This document shows, in pieces, positions 53,291-64,000 of a DNA stretch of 64,000 nt. Made by a program: the position numbers and the translations under genes. The DNA is from Candidula unifasciata (lineage: Eukaryota > Mollusca > Gastropoda > Stylommatophora > Geomitridae): NCBI GenBank assembly GCA_905116865.2, contig CAJHNH020002475.1:20001-84000 (forward strand), given 5' to 3'. Positions within the stretch are counted from its first letter, which is position 1. Each line of letters begins with the position of its first letter. The notes beneath the pieces are model-generated. The model did no database searches. It was not told the DNA's origin and was given only the letters and a program-made list of their open reading frames with translations.

Positions 53291-55046
53291 GCTGTATTAT
53301 CTCTTAGTCCTGTCATGTTATCTCTTAGTCCTGTCATGTTATCTCTTAGTCCTGTCATGTTATCTCTTAGTCCTGTCATGTTATCTCTTAGTCCTGTCAT
53401 GTTATGTCTCAGTCCTGTCATATTATATCTCAGTCCTGTCCTATTATCTCTTAGTCCTTTTGTATTATCTCTTAGTCCTGTCCCATTATCTCTCAGTCCT
53501 AACCTATTATCTCTTAGTCCTGTCCCATTATCTCTCAGTCCTAACCTATTATCTCTTAGTCCTTTTGTATTATCTCTTAGTCCTTTTGTATTATCTTTCA
53601 GACCTGTCCTATTATCTCTTAGTCTTTTTGTATTATCTCTCATTCCTGTCCTATTATCTCTTAGTCCTGTCCTATGATCTCTTAGTCCTTTCTTATTATC
53701 TCTGAGTCCTTTTGTATTATCTCTTAGTCCTTTTTGTACTATCTCTTAGTCCTTTTGTTTTATCTTTTAGTCCTGTCATATTATCTCTTAGTCCTTTTGT
53801 ATTATCTCTCAGTCCTGTCATATTATCCATTAGTCATTTCGTATTATCTCTTAGTCCTGTCATATTATCTCTTAGTACTTTTGTATCATCTCTCAGTCCT
53901 GTCCTATTATCTCTTACTCCTTTTGTATTATCTCTTAGTCCTTTTGTATTGTCTCTTAGTCCTTTTGTATTGTCTCTTAGTCCTTTTGTATTGTCTCTTA
54001 GTCCTTTTGTATTGTCTCTTAGTCCTTTTGTATTGTCTCTTAGTCCTTTTGTATTGTCTCTTAGTCCTTTTGTATTATCTCTTAGTCCTTTTGTATTGTC
54101 TCTTAGTCCTTTTGTATTGTCTCTTAGTCCTTTTGTATTGTCTCTTAGTCCTTTTGTATTGTCTCTTAGTCCTTTTGTATTATCTCTTAGTCCTAATGTA
54201 TTATCTCTTAGTCCTAATGTATTATCTCTTAGTCCTTTTGTATTATCTCTTAGTCCTAATGTATTATCTCTTAGTCGTTTTGTATTATCTCTTAATCCTT
54301 TTGTTTTATCTTTTAGTCTTGTCATATTATCCCTTAGTCTTTTTGTATTATCTCTTAGTCCTGTCATATTATCTCTTAATCCTATTGTATTATCTCTTAG
54401 TCTCCTCGTATTATCTCTTAGTCCTGTCATATTATCTCTTAATCCTATTGTATTATCTCTTAGTCTCCTCGTATTATCTCCTAGTCCTGTCATATTATCT
54501 CTTAGTCCTATTGTATTATCTCTTAGTCCTGTCCTATTACCTTTTAGTCCTTTTGTTTTATCTCCTAATCCTTTTGTATTATTTCTTAGTCCTGTCATAT
54601 AATCTCTTAGTCCTTTAGTATTATCTCTTAGTCCTTTTGTATTATCTCTTAGTCCTTTTGTATTATCTCTTAGTCCTGTCCTATTACCTTTTAGTCCTTT
54701 TGTTTTATCTCCTAATCCTTTTGTATTATTTCTTAGTCCTGTCATATAATCTCTTAGTCCTTTAGTATTATCTCTTAGTCCTTTTGTATTATCTCTTAGT
54801 CCTTTTGTATTATCTCTTAGTCCATTTGTATTATCTCTTAGTCCTTTTGTATTATTTCTTAGTCCTTTTGTTTTATCTTCTAGTCCTGTCATATAATCTC
54901 TTAGTCCTTTAGTATTATCTCTTAGTCCTTTTGTATTATCTCTTAGTCCTTTTGTTTTATCTCTTAGTCCTTTTGTTTTATCTCTTAGTCCTTTTGTATT
55001 ATCTCTTAGTCCTTTAGTATTATCTCTTAGTCCTTTTGTATTATTT
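53290..55046. repeat. 21-bp minisatellite, main block (~83 units)
   Basis: Units of 'cttagtccttttgtattatct' and variants (ctgtcatatt, ctaatgtatt, ttgtattgtct). A homogeneous run of the 'ttgtattgtctcttagtcc' variant lies at 53940-54180, and a ~140-bp stretch near 54530-54660 is repeated near 54670-54800. 21 is a multiple of three, so frames on both strands stay open, including a 420-residue minus-strand frame of GLRDNTK repeats. Confidence 0.97.
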
Positions 55047-55051
55047 GGTTG

Positions 55052-55194
55052 AATCGAATCAATCGCTATGGACGGAAACACGGACAAACCTGGCACTGCT
55101 GTTATTGGAACTAAGGGACACTATCTTTGTTGACGTGTGCACAATTATCTCAGTACAGTACAGGGTTGGCAGTTATTGGTCTTTTCATCCGATA
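55052..55194 (+). repeat. Right copy of the ~140-bp flank duplication
   Basis: Same order and orientation as 53151-53290. Confidence 0.95.
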
Positions 55195-55555
55195 GTCTCC
55201 CTGGTTAGTCATCGTATTGTGCAAGCGATCTTATTGTTATGTGTTTTTTTTTATTATTTAGTTGTTCGCATTGGTTTTCTGTTTGTTGTATTATAGTTAC
55301 TCTACTGTTCATTGAAAAGTTATCTGTATTCTAACCTATCTAAGTTGCTTTATCCACATTTAAATGTCGCCATTGATCTGAAAATATTGCGTAGTTCTTA
55401 TTGATATTTTATACATTTTTATACTAGCTTTAATTGTGTTTCGATCAAGTTACGATAAAATTCTTTACGATCATGCAATAGTTTTCATTGTTCTGTTTAT
55501 CTGACAATTACCCTTTTAAAAAAAAATCATCGCCAGAGCTACGGAGTGCGAGAGC
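55195..55555. other. No recognised feature
   Basis: AT-rich; nothing recognised. Confidence 0.35.
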
Positions 55556-55559
55556 TGTT

Positions 55560-55712
55560 CTTGATATCATCTCTAGATGGCAACGAAGAGAATGGGAAGA
55601 GGAGGGTACTACCGGAAGTGCAACTTTTCGCTTTCTGCTGCAGATAGGGACGAAGCTATTATCGGAGTGTTGCAAAATATGTGATGTCGATTCCTTGCTT
55701 ATTCAACATTGA
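55560..55712 (+). mobile_element. RNase H-type LINE C-terminus
   Basis: Plus frame: ISRWQRREWEEEGTTGSATF, RFLLQIGTKLLSECCKICDV. It aligns with TLRWLLKMGTERLWKCPECC of 26421-26813. The only plus-strand copy of this family. Confidence 0.55.
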
Positions 55713-56039
55713 ACAACAATCCCTCTCACTGGTTTACTGTTCCCGCCCAAGTGCGCTGTTGTTTAATTCAAAAAACGCTAGATATCGTCGTTCTGTTTGG
55801 ATTCTATTTAATTAGTTTCGTTGTTGTAATTTTATCCTACAATAGTTGTCTTTTGTTTCTATATTCTTCTTGCTATAGCTATTATTGTTTTTAATTTCAT
55901 TCGATAACAGTTGTCATTACCATTGCAGTCTTCTGGCTAATTTTCTCATTGTATTTTCATTCATCTCATAATAGCAACCAGTGTTCAACTGACAATAGTC
56001 CAGAGTCCCCATCTTCATACTTTTAGTCTTGTTGTGTTA

Positions 56040-56185
56040 TAACTGCACCCACTTAACGATGTCAAATATGTCCAGAACATTGGCCCAGACACCACACCAT
56101 CTCATCTGACAGCTGAAATTAGCAATGCCTTTGAGAAAACATGGAATAAACGAGGCCAACAACTGCTGAACTCAATTTATAGTAC
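56040..56185 (+). pseudogene. Short coding-like remnant, unidentified
   Basis: One frame reads LHPLNDVKYVQNIGPDTTPS, HLTAEISNAFEKTWNKRGQQ, LLNSIYSTIYV with normal-looking codon use, after a stop at about 56039 and before TG repeats. Probably a piece of a mobile-element protein, but no family was recognised. Confidence 0.3.
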
Positions 56186-56885
<700 letters not shown>

Positions 56886-56889
56886 AGAG

Positions 56890-57145
56890 AAGGAAATTAA
56901 AGTAAAGGACCTTTTCCAGACCTTTAGGCGTATAGGGCTAGACCTATATTTTATAGACCAATCTGCATAGGAAGGGTGATGTGGTCAGCATCACGCCGGT
57001 CGCCTTTACTTCCGGAACTGCACCCTGTACCCACTCAAAGCTGGGTCGACCTGGGAGCCAAGGTCATTTTTGAAAAAAGTCCGGCTCCTCCAGGGAGCGA
57101 ACCCATGACCTTCCGATCCGCAGTCGAGCGTCTAGCGCTCCGCCA
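56890..57145 (-). mobile_element. SINE-A copy, full length
   Basis: 'aaagtaaaggaccttttcca', 'gggctagacctatattttat', 'ggtgatgtggtcagcatcac', 'gctgggtcgacctgggagcc', 'gagcgaacccatgacctt' (box B reversed), 'gatccgcagtcgagcgtcta'. Confidence 0.85.
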
Positions 57146-58140
57146 CAACTCCCTTAAGAGAGAAAGCTTGCTTGTATTCAGCGTGACGATTGCTAGGCTG
57201 TTTGTCCCAGATAATAACACCAAACAGTTAGTGATATATGACTGTCAGATATCAGCATAAATACAATACATTCATTTCACGCTTGATTTGCCTTCACCAG
57301 CCTTGATGTCTCGGGTTCGTTTCCAAAGTGCAATTTTTGCAGGATCAACCATTTAACGTCATCAAATCTATGAAACAGAATAGGTGTCATGAAATATTGG
57401 CGTGGTGCTACTGGCATCAGAGTTTCGTGTATTTTACGTGTGATGTACCTAACCAGCTTTACAAGGCTCTGAGGCTTAACTCTTCCAGTCCCAGAAGATC
57501 ATAACTGAAGCCTGACTGAAACAGTAATATGACAACAAAAGCAATGGTATAAATCATCCACAGGGTCCAAATGCACAGCACATAGTTGGTCAGTTGTGAT
57601 GTTGGGTTGATTTACTTTTACTGACAACATTTAAGATGTACAAATGTAAAAAAAAAAAAAATAATAATTGTTGAGTGATACACCTGAGTAGTAGCCAGTA
57701 CACATAGGGCCTTGTTTGCCCGGCTCGCTAGCGTAGTTGAACTCCTTGTGGTCTGGGTTCACGCCCAGGGATAGGCCAAAATACCACATTTCTCCCAGAT
57801 TTACGGTATTTATTATGGAATTAAGGCCGAAGGGTTGCGATATCCATAATAGCGAGCCTAAGGGTTAACAACTCATGGCTTCTTTATACGCATTTTGCAG
57901 TCATCACGTAACATCTGGTTCGATTTCCCCAGTCGTTGGTTACAACTGGCGACCTTAGGGCAGCGGCACGAAACCTGCATCGTGGACACAACTTGGGCTT
58001 CATTACTATACATTACAAAATATTGCTAATGACATACATATTCCCAGCGGCCAATGATAGGTCTATCTTCTGCCTTGGCAAAGCATCGACAGATTTGAAA
58101 GCTTGAACAGAATATAGAGCTCTGTAAATTATATAGATCT
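57146..58140. other. No recognised feature
   Basis: About 1 kb. A tRNA box B-like 'tgggttcacgcccag' at 57747 is noted but not called. Nothing else recognised. Confidence 0.35.
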
Positions 58141-58144
58141 ACAA

Positions 58145-58375
58145 TCAAGTTGCGTCTGTGTCTACGTTGCCAACGCGCTTCGTAATGCCGGGGTACCGGG
58201 TTCGATCCTAGCTGCGGGCCTTGCGCCTTGCGTTGGGTACGACAGTGGTATCGAGAAGCTGACCGTCCAGAAGGCAACGACTAGAAATAAATTTGCCTTT
58301 AAAAAAACCACAACAGCACAAACATGCTGGGGTTGGTTCTGCAGCGCTCTGTAAATGATACGCAACCAACAACAA
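58145..58375 (+). mobile_element. SINE-B copy, near full length
   Basis: 'cgggttcgatcctagctgcg', 'cgacagtggtatcgagaagc', 'aaaccacaacagcac', 'gctggggttggttctgcagc', 'aaatgatacgcaaccaac'. Confidence 0.8.
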
Positions 58376-59120
58376 ACACATTACGCATTCTCTGTTCTTA
58401 GGTTATTTCAAAATTAGCATATGCCATTGAAAGCTGAGACCCATTAAAGAAACGGAACGAAAGTTCAATTCATTTGAAAAAAAAAAAAATATTTGAGGAA
58501 CATGATGAACATAACTTTGAGTAATTCAAGAGGGGTGAAGAAATAACAGAAATGTTTGGGGCAGCCACTGGTATCAACAGGTACAAGTCAGAGACGATGG
58601 CGCTATACTGGACACATTCTGAGAAGAAACCAGCAGAGAAACACCAGACAGGCTCTGAAATAAGATAAAGGGGGATTGAGGAAACAAAGACGTCTAAGAG
58701 AAACCCTCCTGCGAAAGGTGAAAGGAAATGCCAAAGATGCTGGACTGGATTCCATCCACGATATTGATTACACATGATAGAACATAACAGAGAAATACAC
58801 TGCGAGTCCTATGTGACATATCAAGGCACACCAGGACAATGAATGAACGAATGAATATATTACCTCACTATTTACTATGACTAGGAAGCTAAACGATGGG
58901 GGAAGGGAATAAGCTGGCTTCAGGACAAACGAATGCATGCTCTTTGTCTTTATCAACGCATAAACCCAGATTCTATGTCTTATTTTAACAAACAAAAACA
59001 CACACAAAAAAACGGTTTGGGGAGTGGAGGGGTGGGGTCGGGGGGGGGGGTGCTCTTGTTTTCATAAATATTTTGGATTTGAACTCGTTCATTGAAATGA
59101 GCGAAAATCAAAACAACTGG
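58376..59120. other. No firm feature
   Basis: 58650-58770 has a basic coding-like frame (RLRKQRRLRETLLRKVKGNA) that could be a LINE end, too short to call. G-run at 59040-59050. Confidence 0.3.
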
Positions 59121-59124
59121 GTCA

Positions 59125-59430
59125 CAGTGGGGCGGAGTGGTCTATAGGCAAGGCGTCCTCCTTGAGTACTAGAGGTCCAAGGTTCAGGCCCCGGTGAAGG
59201 CTGGGATTTTCTCACGTGGACTTCTAGTAACTTCCCCTGGTCTCTGGGTAGTAAGATCGGACGCCCGTGTGTATTGTTCCGCATGTAAAAATACCCCCTG
59301 GCAGTTAGAAATCGAAAAGAGTGCTTAATGCTGAACTGGCAAGTATTTCAGGATCTTCGCCGCTGCCACGGAGTACGTGCATACGCTGAGGTTACTACCC
59401 TTGTGCCGTGATGTTGTTCCGTTGTTCAAA
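59125..59430 (+). mobile_element. SINE-C copy
   Basis: 'ggcggagtggtctataggca', 'ttgagtactagaggtccaag', 'gttcaggccccggtgaaggc', 'agtaagatcggacgcccgtg', 'gtgccgtgatgttgttccgt'. Confidence 0.8.
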
Positions 59431-59553
59431 CTATTACAACCCTCAACCACTCCGTTTGCACCATACCCTACAATAACAGACAAAAATGTACATGTTCTAT
59501 ATCTGTCTTGTAAGATGGTGAATTAAAATGGCGCCTTCCTGCCTCCTTTTCAG

Positions 59554-59688
59554 TTTATCGCTAGAGCTATAATTAGTAATCTTCTGGAGGAAAAGGAAAT
59601 TAAAAGAAAAATTGAAGCAGCACGAGATTTTCCTAAATTTAGACATGATTATAAAGATATCGGATTAACAAGGATAGCAGGAAAGTAG
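59554..59688 (+). pseudogene. Unidentified coding remnant with acceptor-like start
   Basis: After a textbook pyrimidine tract and AG ('ttcctgcctccttttcag') an open frame reads FIARAIISNLLEEKEIKRKI, EAARDFPKFRHDYKDIGLTR, IAGK, then stops (TAG at 59686-59688). Looks like the C-terminal exon of a protein, or a piece of a mobile element. Family not recognised. Confidence 0.35.
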
Positions 59689-59701
59689 ACACATTGGGGT
59701 T

Positions 59702-59925
59702 CTTTTACTCGGTTTTTCTGGGCAGAAATATATGGTTGCATGAAAGAATGACAGTGATATCTTCGGAGGAAATATCTTTTGCTTTAAATAGATTATCTCC
59801 TTCTATATAGGTTACTTTTCTCTTCTTGCTCATTACCACAGCTTGCATCGGGAGAATGTTGATAAGGTGTTTTTCAGCTATATCTGGATCCACTTTAAAC
59901 GTAACTTTACGTTTATGACGCCTCT
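59702..59925 (-). pseudogene. Unidentified coding remnant facing the previous one
   Basis: The minus-strand frame opens near 59925 (ERRHKRKVTFKVDPDIAEKH) and runs LINILPMQAVVMSKKRKVTY, IEGDNLFKAKDISSEDITVI, LSCNHIFLPRKTE to a stop near 59702. Balanced codons and no repeat structure suggest real former coding sequence. Its stop lies about 15 bases from the stop of the plus-strand frame. Family not recognised. Confidence 0.4.
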
Positions 59926-59929
59926 CTCA

Positions 59930-60235
59930 TGAGTAAGGCATGCCTGAGGCTTTAGATGCCTTTTATCTGAGTTCTGGTATGAAATTATTTAGCATCTTAG
60001 AGCCTGTTTAATTATAATTCCTCGGTGAATGAAAATTGTCGCATTCCCGCTTCCTTGACAGGTTGTAGCTTGGGCTACAGAGCTCTGTTAAACGGTGTGT
60101 TGTTCTGTAAATGGGGAGGATAACAGAATTGATAGATTAATGAATGCGATACAATACAATATGAGCGATTCCTAAAGACAGCTTATTGTTGCTACTTATG
60201 AGAGGGATCATCTCAACATGAAGTGGCCCTTTTTT
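59930..60235. other. No recognised feature
   Basis: Nothing recognised. Confidence 0.3.
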
Positions 60236-60249
60236 CTCTGTTGCCAGAG

Positions 60250-60585
60250 TTACAATAATGTCATTGAAACATTGTGTGTCAGTTAAACGTTGTGTCAGTA
60301 AAATGTTGTGTGACATTGTAAAGATGTGTGTCAGTAAAACGTTGTGTCAGTAAAATGTTGAGTGACATTGTAAAGATGTGTGTCAGTAAAAAACCTTTTG
60401 TTTCAGTGCAACATTGTATGCCAGTGAAAGGTAGAGTGTCAGTAAAATGTCTTGTGCCAATGACACGTTGTGTGTCTCTATAACGTTGTGTGTCAGTAAA
60501 ATGTTTTGTGCCAATGAAAATGTGTGTGTCTGAATAACGTAGTATGTCAGTAAAATGTTGCGTGTCAGTAAAAGTTGCAGAGAAA
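60250..60585. repeat. Degenerate minisatellite (gtgtgtcagtaaaatgtt theme)
   Basis: Alternating 'tgtgtcagtaaaatgttg' and 'tgacattgtaaagatgtg' units, about 17 loosely spaced copies. Confidence 0.85.
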
Positions 60586-60824
60586 ATGTAACACTCCGAC
60601 TGAAGCTAGTGCGATATTTCACTTATTTCACTATTTATCTACGACAGGGATATTCAACAGATGGCCGGCGGGCCAAATCTGGCTCGCAGAGGCCTAAATA
60701 ATGGCACGCGGATTAGCTACCAACTGTATTGTTTTAATGATCTTTCTATGCTGAGACTGGAATATCTGGCTAGCGACGATCTCCCTTTCCTAGCTTTTGG
60801 CCAGTTAGTAAATTTAGCGACAGC

Positions 60825-61085
60825 AAGTGAAATGGTTTGCCCACTTAGAGAGAATGCCTTGTGACACCATACCATACAAAGTATACATGGAAAGAGAAGA
60901 AGGACGTAGAGCACGGGGTAGACCAAGAACAAGATGGAAGGATAACATCAGAGAAACTCCACAACAGCACGATGTGCCTATGGTCGAGGCGGCCAGAAGA
61001 GCTAGAAACAGAACCTTATATCTCCCTCGACACCCACAGCGGTAAAAGAGGAAGTGAAGAAGAAGTAAATTTAGTTAAATTGCCC
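60825..61085 (+). mobile_element. LINE ORF2 C-terminus (RWFGHVERM type)
   Basis: Plus strand: MKWFAHLERMPCDTIPYKVY, MEREEGRRARGRPRTRWKDN, IRETPQQHDVPMVEAARRAR, NRTLY. RWFGHxERMPxxxxPKxVY, RARGRPRxRWKDNI and EAxRxAxDR are standard for the C-terminus of a CR1-type mollusc LINE. Upstream parts are missing. Confidence 0.85.
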
Positions 61086-61134
61086 TGATCCAAGGGTCGA
61101 TTTGTCTGTGTCCAGTTAGACAGCTCTTTTTCAA

Positions 61135-61350
61135 CGCATTTCCCGGCAGTAAACTAAACCAGAGTTATGTTTTCTCGTCCACTTGTGGACTTCTCTCCTC
61201 GTCTAAAACTTGGCTTCTGTATGCATATCATTAGTATTATTACTCATCTGTATGCAGAATGCTAGTTATTCGCCTCTCATGCTAATGCAGTTCGACTTCA
61301 AAGGAAACACTACTATGTATTCGCCTTTTACGACATGCGTGTTATGGAGC
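61135..61350 (-). mobile_element. Repeat F copy
   Basis: 'tttcccggcagtaaactaaa', 'ctcgtccacttgtggacttc', 'tctgtatgcagaatgctagt', 'tcgccttttacgacatgcg'. Confidence 0.7.
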
Positions 61351-62090
61351 AGTGGGTGTTTTCATCCCAAACATTATCTTCCCCCCCCCCCCTTCCCCAA
61401 CCAACGGGGGCCCGGAATCGACATTGAGAAATAATAAATAAATACCCACTAAGGTGTAGTACACTGGTACAGTAAAGGCAAGACTATGTAACCAAAAGCA
61501 GTGTTCATGGACCCATCGTGTATGTTGTGGGAATCTCCTGAGGGCTGTGACCAAAAACCTGAGAGGCACTGTATTCAATTATGTGGAACTTATACCTGGC
61601 AAACTGATGATACAAGTTATTACCTTTCATGTACCCTCCCACGGCTGACTCAGCGCTCACACCTGTCGTGTCTTGTTCTTGTTCACATCTAGTGAAGTTT
61701 TGCAAAACATCTCGCACGTTCTCTTCAAGCAGTTTTCTACAAGGTACGACTTAAATGTTGTTCGTGTTCAAGTTCGCCGACCTACATTAGTCGAAACACA
61801 TTCCTTGTTTAAGAGTGACTATAACTGTCAGAAGGGAACTTCATTCCAGAGAATACTTTTGGAATGAAAGAATGTGAAGAAACTAGAACACATGTATTTG
61901 CATGTATTTGTTTCGTGCATTTATTTATTTTTAACCCAAAGATTTGAACAAATGGTAGCTTTTTGTAAATGGGAAAGACATGAATTGAGCTGCATATGAA
62001 AGTTAACGACTTGGACAACATGCCGTGAGTTGACTGATGGGTTGTGTACCACTGGAGGGAGCGGGGGAGGGGGGGGGGGCGACGAAAAGT
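61351..62090. other. No recognised feature; C-run
   Basis: C-run at 61381-61392. No other feature. Confidence 0.35.
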
Positions 62091-62290
62091 AATAATAATA
62101 ATAAGAAGAAGAAAAAGAAGAAGAAGAAGAAGAAGAAGAAGAAGAAGAAGAAGAAGAAGAAGAAGAAGAAGAAGAAGAAGAAGAAGAAGAAGAAGAAGAA
62201 GAAGAAGAAGAAGAAGAAGATGATGATGATGAAGAAGAAGAAGACAAAGAAAGGAAAAATGAGCGGGAGAAGAAGAAAAAGAAGGGAAAA
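62090..62290. repeat. (AAG)n array, ~38 units
   Basis: AAT triplets (62090-62100), AAG triplets 62104-62220, GAT then AAG again. G-run upstream at 62070-62079. Confidence 0.95.
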
Positions 62291-62885
62291 GGGAGGAGAA
62301 TACTAATTCTGTTAACCATGGGACTCTGATGTATATGTTGAAGGAAGAATTTGAGCACCTAGGGACATGTCCGAAGTGCCCTGAAGATGACAGAAAATCA
62401 GTCAACCCTGTATTCTTGAATTTCAACGTTTCTGATAACTTCAACCACCCAAAGGAGTTCTAACAGTGACAGCAACAGTGTCCGATCAGGCATGCTTATA
62501 GAAACAAGCTGCTCAACACCGGATTCCTTGTACACTGGTTATCAACAGAATGTCTGCTGTGTAGCGTACAGCCTAGCGAATGTGGTTAACAAATGCAGGA
62601 TCCTCCATTGCTAGGGTTCGTGTCCTGCAGTGGACGGTTCAGGCAATGGTTCTTATGATTTTCTTATAATGATACTAGAATCAAATTTTAAAAAAGATTG
62701 GGGTCTCATGACGTAATATTCGCAAAGGCCACGGTGGTACACGAACCTTTATTGTGAAGACGGCAAGTATACCTAATATATTTAATTAATTTAAATTAAT
62801 CTTAAAGAACAAAAGAACATTAAACTTGACTGGAGTACATTGATTGTAGTAAAGGGAGTGGCTCAAAGTTGGTTCAGGTAGAGAC
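62291..62885. other. No recognised feature
   Basis: A tRNA-like 'agggttcgtgtcctgcag' at 62617 is noted, not called. Confidence 0.3.
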
Positions 62886-62886
62886 A

Positions 62887-63474
<588 letters not shown>

Positions 63475-63674
63475 ACATTTTACAATACACAGTATCTTAG
63501 TCTTAGTGGTTACAAAATGAACTCGTTTCTCTACACTCCCAGCGACCAGTGTACATAAGTAAGTACACTGTTGTGTCCCTGTTGTAATTACTGCTCATTA
63601 TTCAAGACTGGTTTTTAGTTTTCAATTTTAGATTACTTGTTAATTGTTACTCATATCGACATTTTAGTACTATA

Positions 63675-63905
63675 CCTGTCGGTGTCAATGGCTTAGGCGT
63701 TGCAAATGCGCTTCGTATTGCAGGGCTGATAGGTTCGATCCCAGCTGCGAGCCTTGCACCGGTTTCGACAATTGTATCGAGAAGCTGACCGCCCAGAAAG
63801 CTATGGCGAACTACTGGACGTAAATTTGCCTCCAAAAACCACAACAGCAAAATGATGCTAGGGTTGGTTCTGCAATTTTCTGTAAAGGATACGCAACGAA
63901 CTTTT
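63675..63905 (+). mobile_element. SINE-B copy, near full length
   Basis: 'tgtcggtgtcaatggcttag' (box A region), 'ataggttcgatcccagctgc' (box B), 'gcgaactactggacgtaaat', 'ggttggttctgcaattttct', 'gtaaaggatacgcaacgaac', poly-T after. Confidence 0.85.
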
Positions 63906-64000
63906 TTTTTTTTTAGTACTGCACCTCAGTTCGACCCATTCGTCCTTCTCCTCAGATGCAGCAGCCATTTCAGTGTCTTTGCGCTCACCGTATCCAGTAA

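Noticed and set aside
53834..55096. A 420-residue minus-strand open frame of GLRDNTK repeats, and the plus-strand LSPFVLS and LYYLLVL frames
   Set aside because: The 21-bp repeat unit is a multiple of three with few stop triplets, so several frames on both strands are open at once. No start context, splice sites or conserved non-repeat domain.

Overview
The window looks like intergenic, transposon-rich DNA from an animal nuclear genome. A mollusc, probably a gastropod, is the best guess. The reasons are the Ty3/Gypsy-type Gag, several RNase H-bearing and RTE/CR1-like LINE 3' ends, many tRNA-headed SINEs, abundant minisatellites and very long GAA, GATA, GA and CA/TG tracts. The species cannot be fixed from the sequence. 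There are no bacterial-style operons, no rRNA, no convincing free-standing tRNA gene and no CRISPR. Nearly all long open frames are by-products of tandem repeats whose unit length is a multiple of three.

The best-resolved object is an LTR retrotransposon at 11799-20041 (8243 bp), flanked by a 5-bp duplication (ctact). Its two 728-bp LTRs look identical by eye. It has a tRNA-Pro-like primer site, a 2.9-kb leader, a two-part gag/protease region (15438-15932 and 15941-17701), a decayed integrase-tail motif (about 18124-18213), a decayed RNase H (about 18265-18541), a 3' region with an internal duplication, a purine tract and the right LTR. Reverse transcriptase and the integrase core are missing, so it must have moved with proteins supplied in trans. 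The remnant order (integrase tail before RNase H, stop right after RNase H) suggests a pol order like that of Gmr1-type elements.

Region by region: 1-11.8 kb holds minisatellites (25, ~62, 41, 30 and 46 bp units), SINEs and three LINE 3' ends. 20-30 kb holds a minisatellite beside the LTR, SINE copies, a 2-kb pile-up of minus-strand retroelements (26.3-28.4 kb) and a 211-bp MITE-like element. 30-41 kb holds SINE copies, LINE ends, a TTC array of more than 100 units and an 18-bp minisatellite. 41-46 kb holds a broken transposase remnant, probably Mutator-like, and a LINE split by a 55-bp satellite. 46-51 kb has one plausible host exon (46704-46938) among LINEs and SINEs. 51-56 kb is dominated by a 21-bp minisatellite whose main block is bracketed by a duplicated ~140-bp flank. 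56-64 kb has more SINEs, a LINE end, two small facing frames I could not identify, and a ~530-bp GATA array.

For reference I use local names: SINE-A (tRNA head, tail near 'ctttactttac'), SINE-B (head near 'ggttcgatccc', end near 'aaaggatacgcaac'), SINE-C (head near 'gctggaggtcccaggttc', end near 'gatgttgatcc'), SINE-E (tRNA head only), repeat F (tail rich in gaa), repeat D and repeat G. These names are not from any database. All repeat boundaries were judged by eye by comparing copies inside this window and may be off by tens of bases.
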